64,000 nt of DNA from the NCBI GenBank assembly GCA_003602285.1, contig QZVU01000010.1:1-64000 (forward strand), in the 5' to 3' direction. The notes beneath the pieces are model-generated. The model saw only the letters and a list, made by a program, of their open reading frames with translations. It made no database searches and had not been told where the DNA came from. A program made the translations under genes and the position numbers. Shown here piece by piece: positions 18,598 to 26,532 of this stretch. Each line of letters opens with the position of its first letter. Position 1 is the first letter of the stretch. This DNA comes from Arthrobacter frigidicola. Lineage in GTDB: Bacteria; Actinomycetota; Actinomycetes; Actinomycetales; Micrococcaceae.

Positions 18598-18765
18598 ATG
18601 GTGATCAGTCACGACGACGCGGTTCCTGCAAGCGGCGTCCCCGTGGCGGTGCACGACGTTTGGCCCGTGCTGATCCTGGCCTCAGCTGCTGCGGCCATGG
18701 CCGCGTGGCTCACCCGTCCCCTGCGTAGAAGCTCATGGCGGGCAGCCCGGCTGCCTGCGGCATGA
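18598..18765 (+). CDS. Small single-pass membrane protein (55 aa)
   Basis: A 55-codon frame with one hydrophobic segment (VWPVLILASAAAAMAAWL) followed by a basic tail (TRPLRRSSWRAARLP), the usual inside-positive pattern. It starts with ATG at 18598 and ends 7 bp before the CPBP protease gene. A weak GGGAG is about 13 bases upstream. It may be translated together with the protease gene. The call rests on composition and position only. Confidence 0.4.
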   Translation: MVISHDDAVPASGVPVAVHDVWPVLILASAAAAMAAWLTRPLRRSSWRAARLPAA

Positions 18766-18772
18766 TGGCGGA

Positions 18773-19555
18773 ATGGGGAAAAGAATGGACCACGACGAGA
18801 GCCCGCATCCAGGTGCCGGTGGCGCAGGCGCCCGTTCGCTGGACCGAATGCAGGGGGCTCCGGGAGTTACCCTGAAACAGTCCGGCTGGGCACTGCTGTT
18901 CGTAGTGATCTATGCCGCCGCCTTCTTTGCTGCCGTGCTGGCGGCGGGGCTGCTCGGCGTCGTCGATTCCGTCACAGCCGTTGTGGTTATTAGCCTCTGC
19001 GGCGTGACCGCCGTCATCATCCTTGCCTTGTACGTTCATCTTTTCCGGCGGAACCGTCTGAGTTTCGGAGATCTGGGATTTCGACGACCGACGCGCCGGA
19101 TGTTCCACCTGCTCTGGCAGATCCCCGTCTCGATGCTGGCCGCCGGAGTGCTGCAGGGACTTTTCCTTGCTGCGTTGGCGCCGTTGGGCGTTGACACTTC
19201 ATCGGCCGGCTCGTCCGAGGACCCCCTTTCCGAGGTCATCACCGTGGTGCCCGCCCCGGTGTTTGTCATCGCCTTTCTCGTCATCGCCGTCCTCACTCCG
19301 CTGTGGGAGGAGGTGCTGTTCCGGGGCGCCTTCCTCAGCGGTTTCCTGAGGCGGTTTCGACCTTTCACGGCCATTGTGCTCTCGGCTGCTCTCTTCGCCG
19401 CAGTCCACCTCGTGCTGCTGACCTTCGTCTATCTCTTCGCACTCGGAGTGGCCCTGGCCCTCCTTCAGAGGTTCCACCGGAACCTCTGGGCGCCCGTCCT
19501 GCTCCACGCGGCCAATAACGCGGTGGTCACCCTTGTGGCATTCTCGGTTGCCTAG
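18773..19555 (+). CDS. CPBP-family intramembrane metalloprotease
   Basis: About 260 residues with 6-8 membrane helices. Family motifs are clear: EEVLFRG (motif 1 glutamates and Arg), FAAVHLVLL (motif 2 His) and HAANNAV (motif 3). CPBP proteins are membrane-embedded glutamic/metallo-type proteases or their relatives (Rce1-like). Some process signalling or bacteriocin-related peptides; the substrate here is unknown. A second ATG at 18785 has the better-spaced GGGGA and may be the true start. The stop overlaps, by 3 bases and on the opposite strand, the restored end of the cold-shock-like gene. Confidence 0.85.
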   Translation: MGKRMDHDESPHPGAGGAGARSLDRMQGAPGVTLKQSGWALLFVVIYAAAFFAAVLAAGLLGVVDSVTAVVVISLCGVTAVIILALYVHLFRRNRLSFGDLGFRRPTRRMFHLLWQIPVSMLAAGVLQGLFLAALAPLGVDTSSAGSSEDPLSEVITVVPAPVFVIAFLVIAVLTPLWEEVLFRGAFLSGFLRRFRPFTAIVLSAALFAAVHLVLLTFVYLFALGVALALLQRFHRNLWAPVLLHAANNAVVTLVAFSVA

Positions 19556-19745
19556 GGTGAAGCGGGGCCTTCGGCGTCGAAGGTGATGTGCAGCTGGCGA
19601 GGATCTGGCCCTCGACGAGGTCCCTAAGACCGCCTTCGGCGGCCGCGCTAAAGTGTACCCAGCATCCGCCGGGTGTCTCCGCCGAAGAAATCACTCCCCA
19701 TCCGTGCTCGGCCGACCAGTAAGAAACCTTCCCCAGTGCCATCAT
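19552..19745 (-). pseudogene. Cold-shock-domain gene with probable frameshift
   Basis: The first 48 codons encode a cold-shock-type nucleic-acid-binding fold start: ALGKVSYWSAEHGWGVIS (RNP1 region), then CWVHFSAAAEGGLRDLVEGQ. After EGQ the frame switches to Pro/Ser/Thr-rich sequence unlike the family, running on to 19527. A -1 shift at about 19594-19602 instead gives QLHITFDAEGP and a stop at 19552. That fits the expected fourth strand. So either a 1-base deletion has damaged the gene or the C-terminus has truly diverged. No strong ribosome binding site precedes the start. Confidence 0.6.
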
Positions 19746-20016
19746 GGAGTGAATTCTAGGTCGCTGCTCGCCCTACCATGCATGAGTGCGGGATCACCGC
19801 TGGGGCAACCGCCGCTACAGCTATCCGGTGAGGGGCTCCTGCTGGTGGGTTACAGTACTTTTCAAACGTCATCGAGAGGATCCCGGCCCAAGGGGTCAGC
19901 TTGGGCCAACGCCCCGTCGTTCCACTAGGCCGCCAGCCTTGCCGCTGGTCAAACGCCCTGTGCGTACCGGCAGCAGGCCCGGATCCATCCACTGTCCCAG
20001 CGACCGAGAGCCGACC
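19746..20016. other. Intergenic region with hairpin upstream of the ygiB-like gene
   Basis: About 270 bases. An 8-bp perfect stem (GGCCCAAG at 19885-19892 with CTTGGGCC at 19900-19907) has a 7-base loop. No gene is seen. The hairpin lies 110 bp before the lipoprotein start and could be part of its leader or a terminator. Confidence 0.4.
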
Positions 20017-20463
20017 ATGACCGATATCCAAGCGCCATCAGCGGGCGAACGGAATCGAAGCCGCCGAAGTGCGTCCCTTTCCATTGGTGTGACGGCGCTT
20101 CTTGCAAGCGCCGTGCTCACCGGATGCTCCCCCTCGGGCGAGGTGATCGACGCCGACTACGCCCAGGTCTGCCAGGACCGCACCACGCAGGAGCGGGTCG
20201 AGGACAGCAAGTGCAGCGAGGAAGGCCGGTCCTCCGGCGTCTACGGGTGGTACTTCTTCGCCATGGGAGCGCGCAGCGCGGCCATCAGCAGGTCCATTCC
20301 TCCCGTCGGGTCGCAGCTTTCCGGCGGCGTCACCACGGTTCCCGCGGGTGCTTCGACCCGGAGCGGCCTGCCCGCCTCGGGGTCTTCGGCGGTAAGCCGG
20401 GGCGGTTTCGGCGACAGTGCCAAGTCGGGCAGCGGCGGCCGCTCGGGAAGCATGGGTGGCTGA
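20017..20463 (+). CDS. YgiB-like lipoprotein (DUF1190-related)
   Basis: A 148-residue lipoprotein with a signal sequence ending in the lipobox LTGC (Cys37). The body is Ser/Gly-rich. Its C-terminus (VSRGGFGDSAKS... GSMGG) closely matches the C-terminal tail of E. coli YgiB as I recall it (VTRGGFGESVAK... SMGG). It is followed after one base by a YgiC-like gene, the same order as in E. coli ygiB-ygiC. The role of YgiB is not established. The signal sequence predicts attachment to the outer face of the membrane. Confidence 0.75.
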   Translation: MTDIQAPSAGERNRSRRSASLSIGVTALLASAVLTGCSPSGEVIDADYAQVCQDRTTQERVEDSKCSEEGRSSGVYGWYFFAMGARSAAISRSIPPVGSQLSGGVTTVPAGASTRSGLPASGSSAVSRGGFGDSAKSGSGGRSGSMGG

Positions 20464-20464
20464 G

Positions 20465-21646
20465 GTGAGGCGCATCCCCTCCGTTCCGCGGCCCGACTGG
20501 AAACAGAAGATCGAAAGCCAGGGCCTCGTCTTTTCGACGACGGTCCTGCCCGATGGCTCCTCAATCGAGTACTGGAACGAGAGCGCCTTCTACCAGTTCG
20601 ACCTTGCCGAAGTGGAAATGCTCGAAAAGGTCACCGAGGAACTGCATGGCATGTGCATCGAGGCCGCCCGGTACCTTGCCACCGGGGCGATGGGCACCAT
20701 CGGCATCGGTCCGGAAGCCCTGAAGCTGGCAGCCAGCTCGCTTGCGCGCAGCGAACCCGCCGTCTACGGGCGCTTCGACTTTGCCTACGACGGCGTGAAC
20801 CCGCCCAAGATGCTCGAATACAACGGCGATACCCCCACCGGGCTGATCGAAGCGTCGATCGCTCAGTGGTACTGGCTGCAGGACGTGATGCCCCACAAGG
20901 ACCAGTGGAACGGCATCCATGAGGCCCTTGTCCGGGCGTGGGAGAAGCAGCGTGGGGGCCTCGATGGAGCGAGGCTGCACGTGGCCCACACCGAAGTCGA
21001 AGAGTCGGGCGAAGACTGGATGACCGCCGCCTACATGCTCGATGTCGCCAACCAGGCAGGGTGGGAGACCGTCGGCATCAACATGAGTGACATCGGCTGG
21101 AACGCCCGCACCAAGCGGTTCGTCGACCTTGATGAGAAGGTCATCAGCAGCATCTTCAAGCTGTATCCGTGGGAACACATGATGAAGGAGGACTTCGGCA
21201 GGAACATCCGGGATTGGCCGGTGATGACCCGATGGTATGAACCAGCGTGGAAAATGTTCCTCTCGAACAAGGCGCTCCTTGCCGCACTCTGGCATCTCTA
21301 CCCAGGGCACCCCAACCTCCTGCCGTCCTACCTGGAGGGCCCCCACGGGATGGAGGAATGGGTAGCGAAACCCCTTCATGGACGCGAAGGGGACAATATC
21401 CGCATCCATGCGAAAGGGATCGAGCTCGAGCAGCCCGGAGACTACGGCGCCGAAGGTTGGTGCTACCAGGCCTGGAGCCCCCTGCCTGACTTCGACGGCA
21501 ATCACCCGGTCCTCGGCTCCTGGATTGTCGACGGAGAAGCGGCCGGTGTGGGCATCCGCGAATCGGACGGGTACATCACCGACTACTTCTGCCGCTTCGT
21601 CCCCAATGTCATCGATGCTCCCGCCCCCGTCCTTGGCGCAGAGTGA
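20465..21646 (+). CDS. Glutathionylspermidine-synthase-like ATP-grasp protein (YgiC family)
   Basis: About 393 residues of the GSP_synth ATP-grasp family. The GTG at 20465 is selected because the resulting N-terminus RRIPSVPRPDWKQKIESQG aligns with the E. coli YgiC start (a short basic segment, then RPDWREK). Visible parts are ARYDFAY-like GRFDFAYDG, YNGDTPTGLIEAS, and a C-terminal YITDYFCRFVPNVI. These proteins ligate amines to carboxylates using ATP, but the YgiC group lacks the amidase domain of true glutathionylspermidine synthase. Actinobacteria do not generally make glutathione, so the substrate is an open question. It is coupled to the ygiB-like lipoprotein gene. Confidence 0.85.
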   Translation: MRRIPSVPRPDWKQKIESQGLVFSTTVLPDGSSIEYWNESAFYQFDLAEVEMLEKVTEELHGMCIEAARYLATGAMGTIGIGPEALKLAASSLARSEPAVYGRFDFAYDGVNPPKMLEYNGDTPTGLIEASIAQWYWLQDVMPHKDQWNGIHEALVRAWEKQRGGLDGARLHVAHTEVEESGEDWMTAAYMLDVANQAGWETVGINMSDIGWNARTKRFVDLDEKVISSIFKLYPWEHMMKEDFGRNIRDWPVMTRWYEPAWKMFLSNKALLAALWHLYPGHPNLLPSYLEGPHGMEEWVAKPLHGREGDNIRIHAKGIELEQPGDYGAEGWCYQAWSPLPDFDGNHPVLGSWIVDGEAAGVGIRESDGYITDYFCRFVPNVIDAPAPVLGAE

Positions 21647-21650
21647 GGAC

Positions 21651-22379
21651 CTAGAGCGCTGCCACCACCATCCCGACGGCCCGCCAGGCGAGGAACCAGG
21701 AACCGCCGATCACCGCCGTGAACAGGAACAGCCACACGGCGGAGGGGACGACCGTGCGCCGGGAGAGCAAGTACGCGTCCGAGGATTCAAGCCGGTGCCG
21801 GTGCCGGAGATGGACCATGGTGACATTGAGCAGGTCGCGGACCGAGCCCACCAGAAGGGCCAGCCCGAGACCGACGACGAGGTGCCCGGTGAACACCGGT
21901 GGGATGAAGAGCATCAGCACGACGACGGCGGCGATCGTGCCTAGAAGGATGAGCAGGCCCCCGGCATTCCGGATGAAAGGGACGGTCAGCACAAGGACGA
22001 GGGCTCCGGCCGACATCGCGGCCGGCCCCCACCCGGTAAGGCCGGCCCAGAAGAGGCCGGCCCCCACCACCGCCGGAACGGGGTAGCCCCAGAACCCGGA
22101 CCACACCGTCCGGAGCCCGCTCCGGCCAAAGGAGGTGGTTCTGCCGGAGTGGTCGAGCCTCAGGGTGATGCCGGTGATCCTGTGCCCCACCATCAGGGCG
22201 GAAAACGCGTGCCCGAGCTCATGTACGACCGTCGACACCAGGCCGAACCACCGCCAGGTGGCCCGCGGAACCGACAGCGCTGCCGCTCCGGCAAGGATGA
22301 GTCCCAGTTCGATCGACGTCACGACCGGAGCCTCCCCCCGCGCAAAGGTGCCCAGAAACCATTCACTGAAGGTGCTCAA
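21651..22379 (-). CDS. M50-family membrane metallopeptidase-like protein
   Basis: A 242-residue multi-pass membrane protein. The zinc motif VVHELGHAFSAL is at 51-62, with His53, Glu54 and His57. It resembles the M50B-like group (PF13398-type) found in actinobacteria. No PDZ domain is visible, unlike classic site-2 proteases. About 6 membrane helices can be counted. The substrate is unknown. It converges with the ygiC-like gene, the stops being 5 bp apart. Confidence 0.85.
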   Translation of the reverse strand: MSTFSEWFLGTFARGEAPVVTSIELGLILAGAAALSVPRATWRWFGLVSTVVHELGHAFSALMVGHRITGITLRLDHSGRTTSFGRSGLRTVWSGFWGYPVPAVVGAGLFWAGLTGWGPAAMSAGALVLVLTVPFIRNAGGLLILLGTIAAVVVLMLFIPPVFTGHLVVGLGLALLVGSVRDLLNVTMVHLRHRHRLESSDAYLLSRRTVVPSAVWLFLFTAVIGGSWFLAWRAVGMVVAAL

Positions 22380-22465
22380 CCGCCCGCCCGCCTATTCATC
22401 CCGGTCAGCCTAGCGCCTGCCGGCGGGGGAACCGGACGGCAGGGGATTGGGCGGCGGATGGACGC

Positions 22466-23428
22466 CTAGGTGGTTCGGGCCGGAGAGGCCCGGCCGGCCC
22501 GAAGGATGACGGCGATTGCTGCTGCCGCTGCGACGAACAGCCCCGTGGTGGCGGTGGCGGTCACCGGACTCGGTTGGACGATCGATTCACCGGCAAGGGC
22601 CTGAAGTGTCAGCACCACAAGCATCCCGGCGTACAGCAGCGACAGGACGATAACGATACCCAGCCGCACCCCCTCAGGCCGGAGAACCGGGAGCCTGCGG
22701 GCAGCCCACGCCAACGTGAGCGCCGCGATCGGCAGCAGCTGCAGGGCGTGCATTCCCACGAAGTGCGGGACCCGCAGGTCGCCGCCCACGGTGCTCCAGC
22801 CCAGCAGGAACAGCCCGGGACCGCCGTCGGGCACGCCGACGGCGTGGGCCCCGGCCACCCCCTGGAAGTCCTCAAGTTGGGCGCTGGTGGGCGAGGTCAT
22901 GAAGTACGCAACACCCATGCCGGCCAGACCGAGGACGACCCCGGCCCGGACCGCCCAGGAGACCGCCCGGTCGCCGAGCCGGCTGAGGGCAAGGAGGACG
23001 CCGACGATCAACGTTGCAAGCCAGACCACCACGATCGACAGCGCCATCACCGCCCACAGGGTGGCGTGGAGCGGGGTCGAGACGTTGAAGTGGCTGGTGG
23101 TGCCGAAGGGCACGGCGCCGACGATGACCACCATTTCGATGACGAGCGCGGCGGCCGCCACGGTAGCCATCCACCAGGCGAGTCTCCGGCCGCGGGTGAG
23201 AAGACTCGTGAGCCATGCAAGGGTGAGGGCGTAGATGAATATCGAGAGGGCGAACTTCAGCGGTTTGGCCCACGCTGGAGCGCCGGTGATTTCGCGGGGA
23301 TCGAGGATCAGCCCCAGCAGGCTGATGACGGCAAGCAGGGCCATGGCCCCGGCGAGGACAAGCAGCGGGCGGTGCCACGTCAGCGCGGCACGCGTGGGAC
23401 GCTGGGAATCCGGGATGAGCAGTTCCAT
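22466..23428 (-). CDS. Multi-pass membrane protein, unknown function
   Basis: About 320 residues with 8 or so predicted membrane helices and no recognised catalytic motif. Conserved-looking polar segments include LDPREITGAPAWAKPLKFALS near helix 2 and GAVPFGTTSHFNVSTPLHATLW. The ATG at 23428 has GGAG six bases upstream; an earlier ATG at 23458 overlaps the MerR stop codon. It follows the MerR gene on the same strand, so it is probably its co-transcribed and regulated partner. Confidence 0.75.
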   Translation of the reverse strand: MELLIPDSQRPTRAALTWHRPLLVLAGAMALLAVISLLGLILDPREITGAPAWAKPLKFALSIFIYALTLAWLTSLLTRGRRLAWWMATVAAAALVIEMVVIVGAVPFGTTSHFNVSTPLHATLWAVMALSIVVVWLATLIVGVLLALSRLGDRAVSWAVRAGVVLGLAGMGVAYFMTSPTSAQLEDFQGVAGAHAVGVPDGGPGLFLLGWSTVGGDLRVPHFVGMHALQLLPIAALTLAWAARRLPVLRPEGVRLGIVIVLSLLYAGMLVVLTLQALAGESIVQPSPVTATATTGLFVAAAAAIAVILRAGRASPARTT

Positions 23429-23457
23429 GATGTCTCCAAGGTGATCAGGGAGATGCA

Positions 23458-24087
23458 TTAGGGAGCGGTTTCGGTGCTCCTGGAGGGGTAGCGCTGGCTG
23501 GAGAAGTGCTCCTGCGCAGCGCGGCGTAGGGCGGCGAGGAGGGCATCGCCGAGCACGGTGCCGATCACGACGGTCTCGGCTTTCGCCAGCCGGCCCTCCC
23601 GGCGGTCAATCAGGTCAATGTCGGCTTCGCCGATGATCTCGGCCGCTTTGCGGTAACTGTCCCGCCACGCGCCGTCGGCCTCAAGCCCGGCCTCGGCCAT
23701 CGCCCGGAGTGTTTTCGCCACGCCGAAACGGCCGGGGCCGTCGTGGTAGGTCAGGCCGGCGAGAAAATCGTCGGCGCGGGCAAGATCGGTGTCGCTCAGG
23801 TCGGTTCCGTCGACGTCGGGTGAGGCCGCGCGCTGGGCGAGGCCGAAGGTCCAGTTCAGCGGCAGGTCGGAATCGATGGCGTCAAGGACGGTCTTGGCCG
23901 AAGCGACCGAGAGCCCGCCCACCTGGGTGAGCGTGCGGATGATTCCGAGGCGCCGCACGTGGGCTTCCGAGTAGGTCGCCTGATTGGCATGGGTCTTGGC
24001 TCCCGGCGGGAGAAGGCCCTCGCGCAGGTACAGCTTGATCGTGGGCTGGGAGACGCCACTGGCGGCACTCAGCTGCGAGATCTTCAT
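23458..24087 (-). CDS. MerR-family transcriptional regulator
   Basis: A 209-residue regulator. The N-terminal winged helix (MKISQLSAASGVSQPTIKLYLREGLLPPGAK, with the variant KLYLREGLL in place of the usual RYYE) is followed by the helical linker and a C-terminal effector region without the cysteine cluster of metal sensors. It likely senses an organic ligand and controls the membrane protein downstream. An AT-rich palindrome lies 8 bp upstream of the ATG, suggesting autoregulation. Confidence 0.88.
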   Translation of the reverse strand: MKISQLSAASGVSQPTIKLYLREGLLPPGAKTHANQATYSEAHVRRLGIIRTLTQVGGLSVASAKTVLDAIDSDLPLNWTFGLAQRAASPDVDGTDLSDTDLARADDFLAGLTYHDGPGRFGVAKTLRAMAEAGLEADGAWRDSYRKAAEIIGEADIDLIDRREGRLAKAETVVIGTVLGDALLAALRRAAQEHFSSQRYPSRSTETAP

Positions 24088-24094
24088 AACGGAT

Positions 24095-24112
24095 ACTATA
24101 ACTATCTATAGT
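24095..24112. promoter_or_regulatory. Likely MerR operator/promoter
   Basis: ACTATA (24095-24100) and TATAGT (24107-24112) flank ACTATC. This AT-rich dyad contrasts sharply with the surrounding GC-rich DNA and sits just upstream of the merR-like gene, the classic place for a MerR autoregulatory site. Confidence 0.6.
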
Positions 24113-24211
24113 AGAGGTGTCTATGCTTTTTTGAACGCCGGATCGGTCGGGCCTCGCATCACCGGGCGGTGCCGCGACGGTGTTCGCGGAGGTAGGCCGC
24201 GCTGGAGTCCA

Positions 24212-24601
24212 CTACACCCGTAACCAGCGGTCGACGAGCCTCAGGAAAGCTCCCCGCTTCCGCTCGGCGTCGTCCGCACTGGCGAAGGACACGGTTCCGC
24301 GGTCCGGGGTCACCCAGTGCACGAGCCCGGAATCATCGTCGAACCTGAAGTCGGCGACGTCGTCGCGGACCTTCGCACCCCGGTGCAGAACGATCTCGAG
24401 CCGGTCCGTCGGGCGGAGCCTAAAGGTCACCCGGTCGGTTCCCGCGACACCGAAACTCGGCGCCTTCCATTTGATCTGCTCGGTGATGCCGGGGTCGAGG
24501 GCAAGGATCTCCGACCGAAGCGAACCGATGACCTCTTGAAAGGGGTGGTGAAGGTCGCGCAGAAACGCTGTCACGGCCGGTGATTCGTTGTCCATAGTCA
24601 T
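24212..24601 (-). CDS. DUF1801-type protein
   Basis: About 129 residues. The pattern PFQEVIGSLRSEILALDPGITEQIKWKAPSF-like (helix, then a KWKAPSF strand) and the later FRLRPTDRLEIVLHRGAKV match the DUF1801 fold (YdhG-like). Function is unknown. Several in-frame ATGs are clustered at 24607, 24601 and 24595. GGGAG and GAGG are spaced best for the last two, so the exact start is uncertain by two codons. Confidence 0.8.
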   Translation of the reverse strand: MTMDNESPAVTAFLRDLHHPFQEVIGSLRSEILALDPGITEQIKWKAPSFGVAGTDRVTFRLRPTDRLEIVLHRGAKVRDDVADFRFDDDSGLVHWVTPDRGTVSFASADDAERKRGAFLRLVDRWLRV

Positions 24602-24827
24602 CCTCATCTCCCGGCGGTCCGTCGCTCGAGCGGACGGCCCGTAGAGCGGTTTCGTTCCGGTGTGGCGCGCAACCATTCTCGCCCCACCGTCCCCCGGCCG
24701 GTAGGCCTCGGACCGCGGTGCCACCATGGCTCTCCGGACGGCACCTCGGCCCTATGCCGCAGCGTCAGGCATTTCCTAATCTCGAAGAGGAAGCCCAGCC
24801 GGGCTCCCGACGAGAAAGGAACCTCCG

Positions 24828-25511
24828 ATGACCCCCTATCTCACCCGCTGGGTCGGTGCCGGACTGATCGCCCTGCCCGTCTCCGCGCTGATGACCGCCT
24901 TGTCCACGCTCAAACCACAGCCCGATCAGGAAAAGGACCCCCAGGCGTGGGCGGAGTTCGTCACCACACCGATATACCTCACCAGTCACCTGATCGGCAG
25001 CACCGGCGGCACGATCCTGGGCATGTTCGGATTCCTCGCCCTGGGCATATACCTGGCCGGCGGGAGGGGCGCCCGGATCGCGGTGCCCGCAATGGTCACC
25101 GCGGTCTTCGCCCAGACCCTGCTGCTGGTGCCTTCGGTCATCTCAACGTTCGTTACGCCGGCGGTCGGCCACGCCTACCTGGCGGGGATACCGGAGGTCA
25201 TGGAGCTTGAATTCCCTGCTTCGATAATGGGCACTTTCCTGCTCGGGCTCCTGCTCGCCTTCGCCGGCCAGGTGCTCCTCGGGGTGGCTGTGTGGCGCTC
25301 GAGTGTCCTCCCCAAGGGTGCCGGGGCCCTGTGGATCGCCGCCGCCGTGATCTTCTACCCGCTGGGGGTAGTGCTTGGAATGGTGACCACCGGCAGCAGC
25401 CTGCCCACCCAACCGGTCGGCGCCCTCTTGGCGGCCGTTGCCGGCGGCTGGATTGCCTGGACCGCTGTGCATCGTGCCGACGGCCGAGGCCTTCATCCGC
25501 ATAGTGGGTGA
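24828..25511 (+). CDS. Multi-pass membrane protein, unknown function
   Basis: A 227-residue protein with about six membrane helices, starting TPYLTRWVGAGLIALPVSAL. An AAAGGAACC ribosome binding site precedes the ATG. A conserved-looking loop STLKPQPDQEKDPQAW lies between helices 1 and 2. I do not recognise a family. It stands alone between convergent and divergent neighbours. Confidence 0.75.
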   Translation: MTPYLTRWVGAGLIALPVSALMTALSTLKPQPDQEKDPQAWAEFVTTPIYLTSHLIGSTGGTILGMFGFLALGIYLAGGRGARIAVPAMVTAVFAQTLLLVPSVISTFVTPAVGHAYLAGIPEVMELEFPASIMGTFLLGLLLAFAGQVLLGVAVWRSSVLPKGAGALWIAAAVIFYPLGVVLGMVTTGSSLPTQPVGALLAAVAGGWIAWTAVHRADGRGLHPHSG

Positions 25512-25582
25512 GGCGTACGGGTCGCCAGACCGCCTCTGCTGGCGTCGGCCCCTGCGCGGAGGGCCCTCAGCGTCGCGCCTGG

Positions 25583-26110
25583 CTACTGCTCGAATGTACC
25601 GATCACCCGTGCCCGGCCCAGCGTATGCGGGTACAGGTTGAAGCCCAGGAACGCGACACCGGCGTCGGCGGGCAGCTCAAGCCGCTCGACATCGACCGCG
25701 TGAACCACGAGATGGTAGTGGTGGGTGCCGTGGCCGGGAGGTGGCGCGGCGCCGATGTATCCCCGGGATCCGGCGTCGTTGCGCACCTGGATTGCGCCTT
25801 CGGGCAGCAGCGATCCGTCCTCGGATCCTGCACCTGCGGGCAGGGACGTGACATCGGCCGGAATATTGAAGCCACCCCAGTGCCAGAATCCGCTGGCCGA
25901 GGGTGCATCCGGGTCATAGGCGGTGACGGCGAAACTCTTCGTCGCCTCGGGGAAACCCCGCCAGGAGAGCTGCGGCGACACGTCTTCGCCACCCGCACCG
26001 AAGACGCCGGAGGCCTGCGGCATCCGGAGCGGCTGAAGATTCTCGACATCGTCACTGGTCACCTCGAACTCGGCCACCACCGGCAGATCGGCGTAGAGGT
26101 CGCGGGTCAT
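25583..26110 (-). CDS. YbhB/YbcL (PEBP) family protein
   Basis: A 175-residue phosphatidylethanolamine-binding-protein family member (Raf kinase inhibitor-like). Motifs include [12 protein letters not shown], then [18 protein letters not shown] (the DPDAP ligand-pocket motif) and a C-terminal [21 protein letters not shown] precedes the ATG at 26110. The longer frame upstream is rejected. The bacterial proteins bind small ligands but their role is not settled. Confidence 0.92.
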   Translation of the reverse strand: MTRDLYADLPVVAEFEVTSDDVENLQPLRMPQASGVFGAGGEDVSPQLSWRGFPEATKSFAVTAYDPDAPSASGFWHWGGFNIPADVTSLPAGAGSEDGSLLPEGAIQVRNDAGSRGYIGAAPPPGHGTHHYHLVVHAVDVERLELPADAGVAFLGFNLYPHTLGRARVIGTFEQ

Positions 26111-26532
26111 TGCTGCCTCCTCGAAGAATTGGGATATCGGAGTGCTTGTCCACGGGACGGCCCGGTTCCGGCTGCCCTGTCCATCGACGGAATCCGGGAC
26201 GGATAACCATTCGGCCACAGGATCTACCGGGAACTTTGCGGCTCGCTGTGCATCCGATACGCTCCGGTGATCGAGTTTAATATGGGGGGATTTGGGATGA
26301 TGGAATCATCGTTTGGCGTGGCAACATCACCGCCGACCGCAACAAGTGGGTAATTACGTTTCTGCACTGTCATTTCCGGGAAAGCTCGCGGTCAACCGCC
26401 TGAGGCACCCGGAAGCGGCCCTTCCGCAACCCACCCTCCGCTGACTCCAGCGCTCTGCGCGCGTGCTTTGTCGCGCGCCCCGGCGGTCCTCCCGGCAGTA
26501 ATTCCTCCCTTCACTTTGCGCAAAAGGTATCT
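26111..26532. other. Divergent intergenic region, PEBP gene / L,D-transpeptidase gene
   Basis: 422 bases. It contains a TACGCTCCGGTGAT element at 26258-26271 that recurs at 29818-29831, followed by an AT-rich block near 26276-26310. It presumably carries promoters for both flanking genes. No coding sequence is evident. Confidence 0.5.
26258..26271. promoter_or_regulatory. TTAC-N6-GTAA-like repeated element, copy 1
   Basis: TACGCTCCGGTGAT differs at one position from TACGCTCCGGTAAT at 29818-29831. It is upstream of the secreted L,D-transpeptidase gene. Similar elements precede cell-wall hydrolase genes in actinobacteria (MtrA-type sites), which makes that regulator a candidate. Confidence 0.4.

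Noticed and set aside
19870-19930. A riboswitch-like stretch (TCATCGAGAGG then GGCCC)
   Set aside because: It recalls the start of SAM riboswitches, but the conserved core that should follow is absent and the downstream gene is a lipoprotein with no link to methionine.
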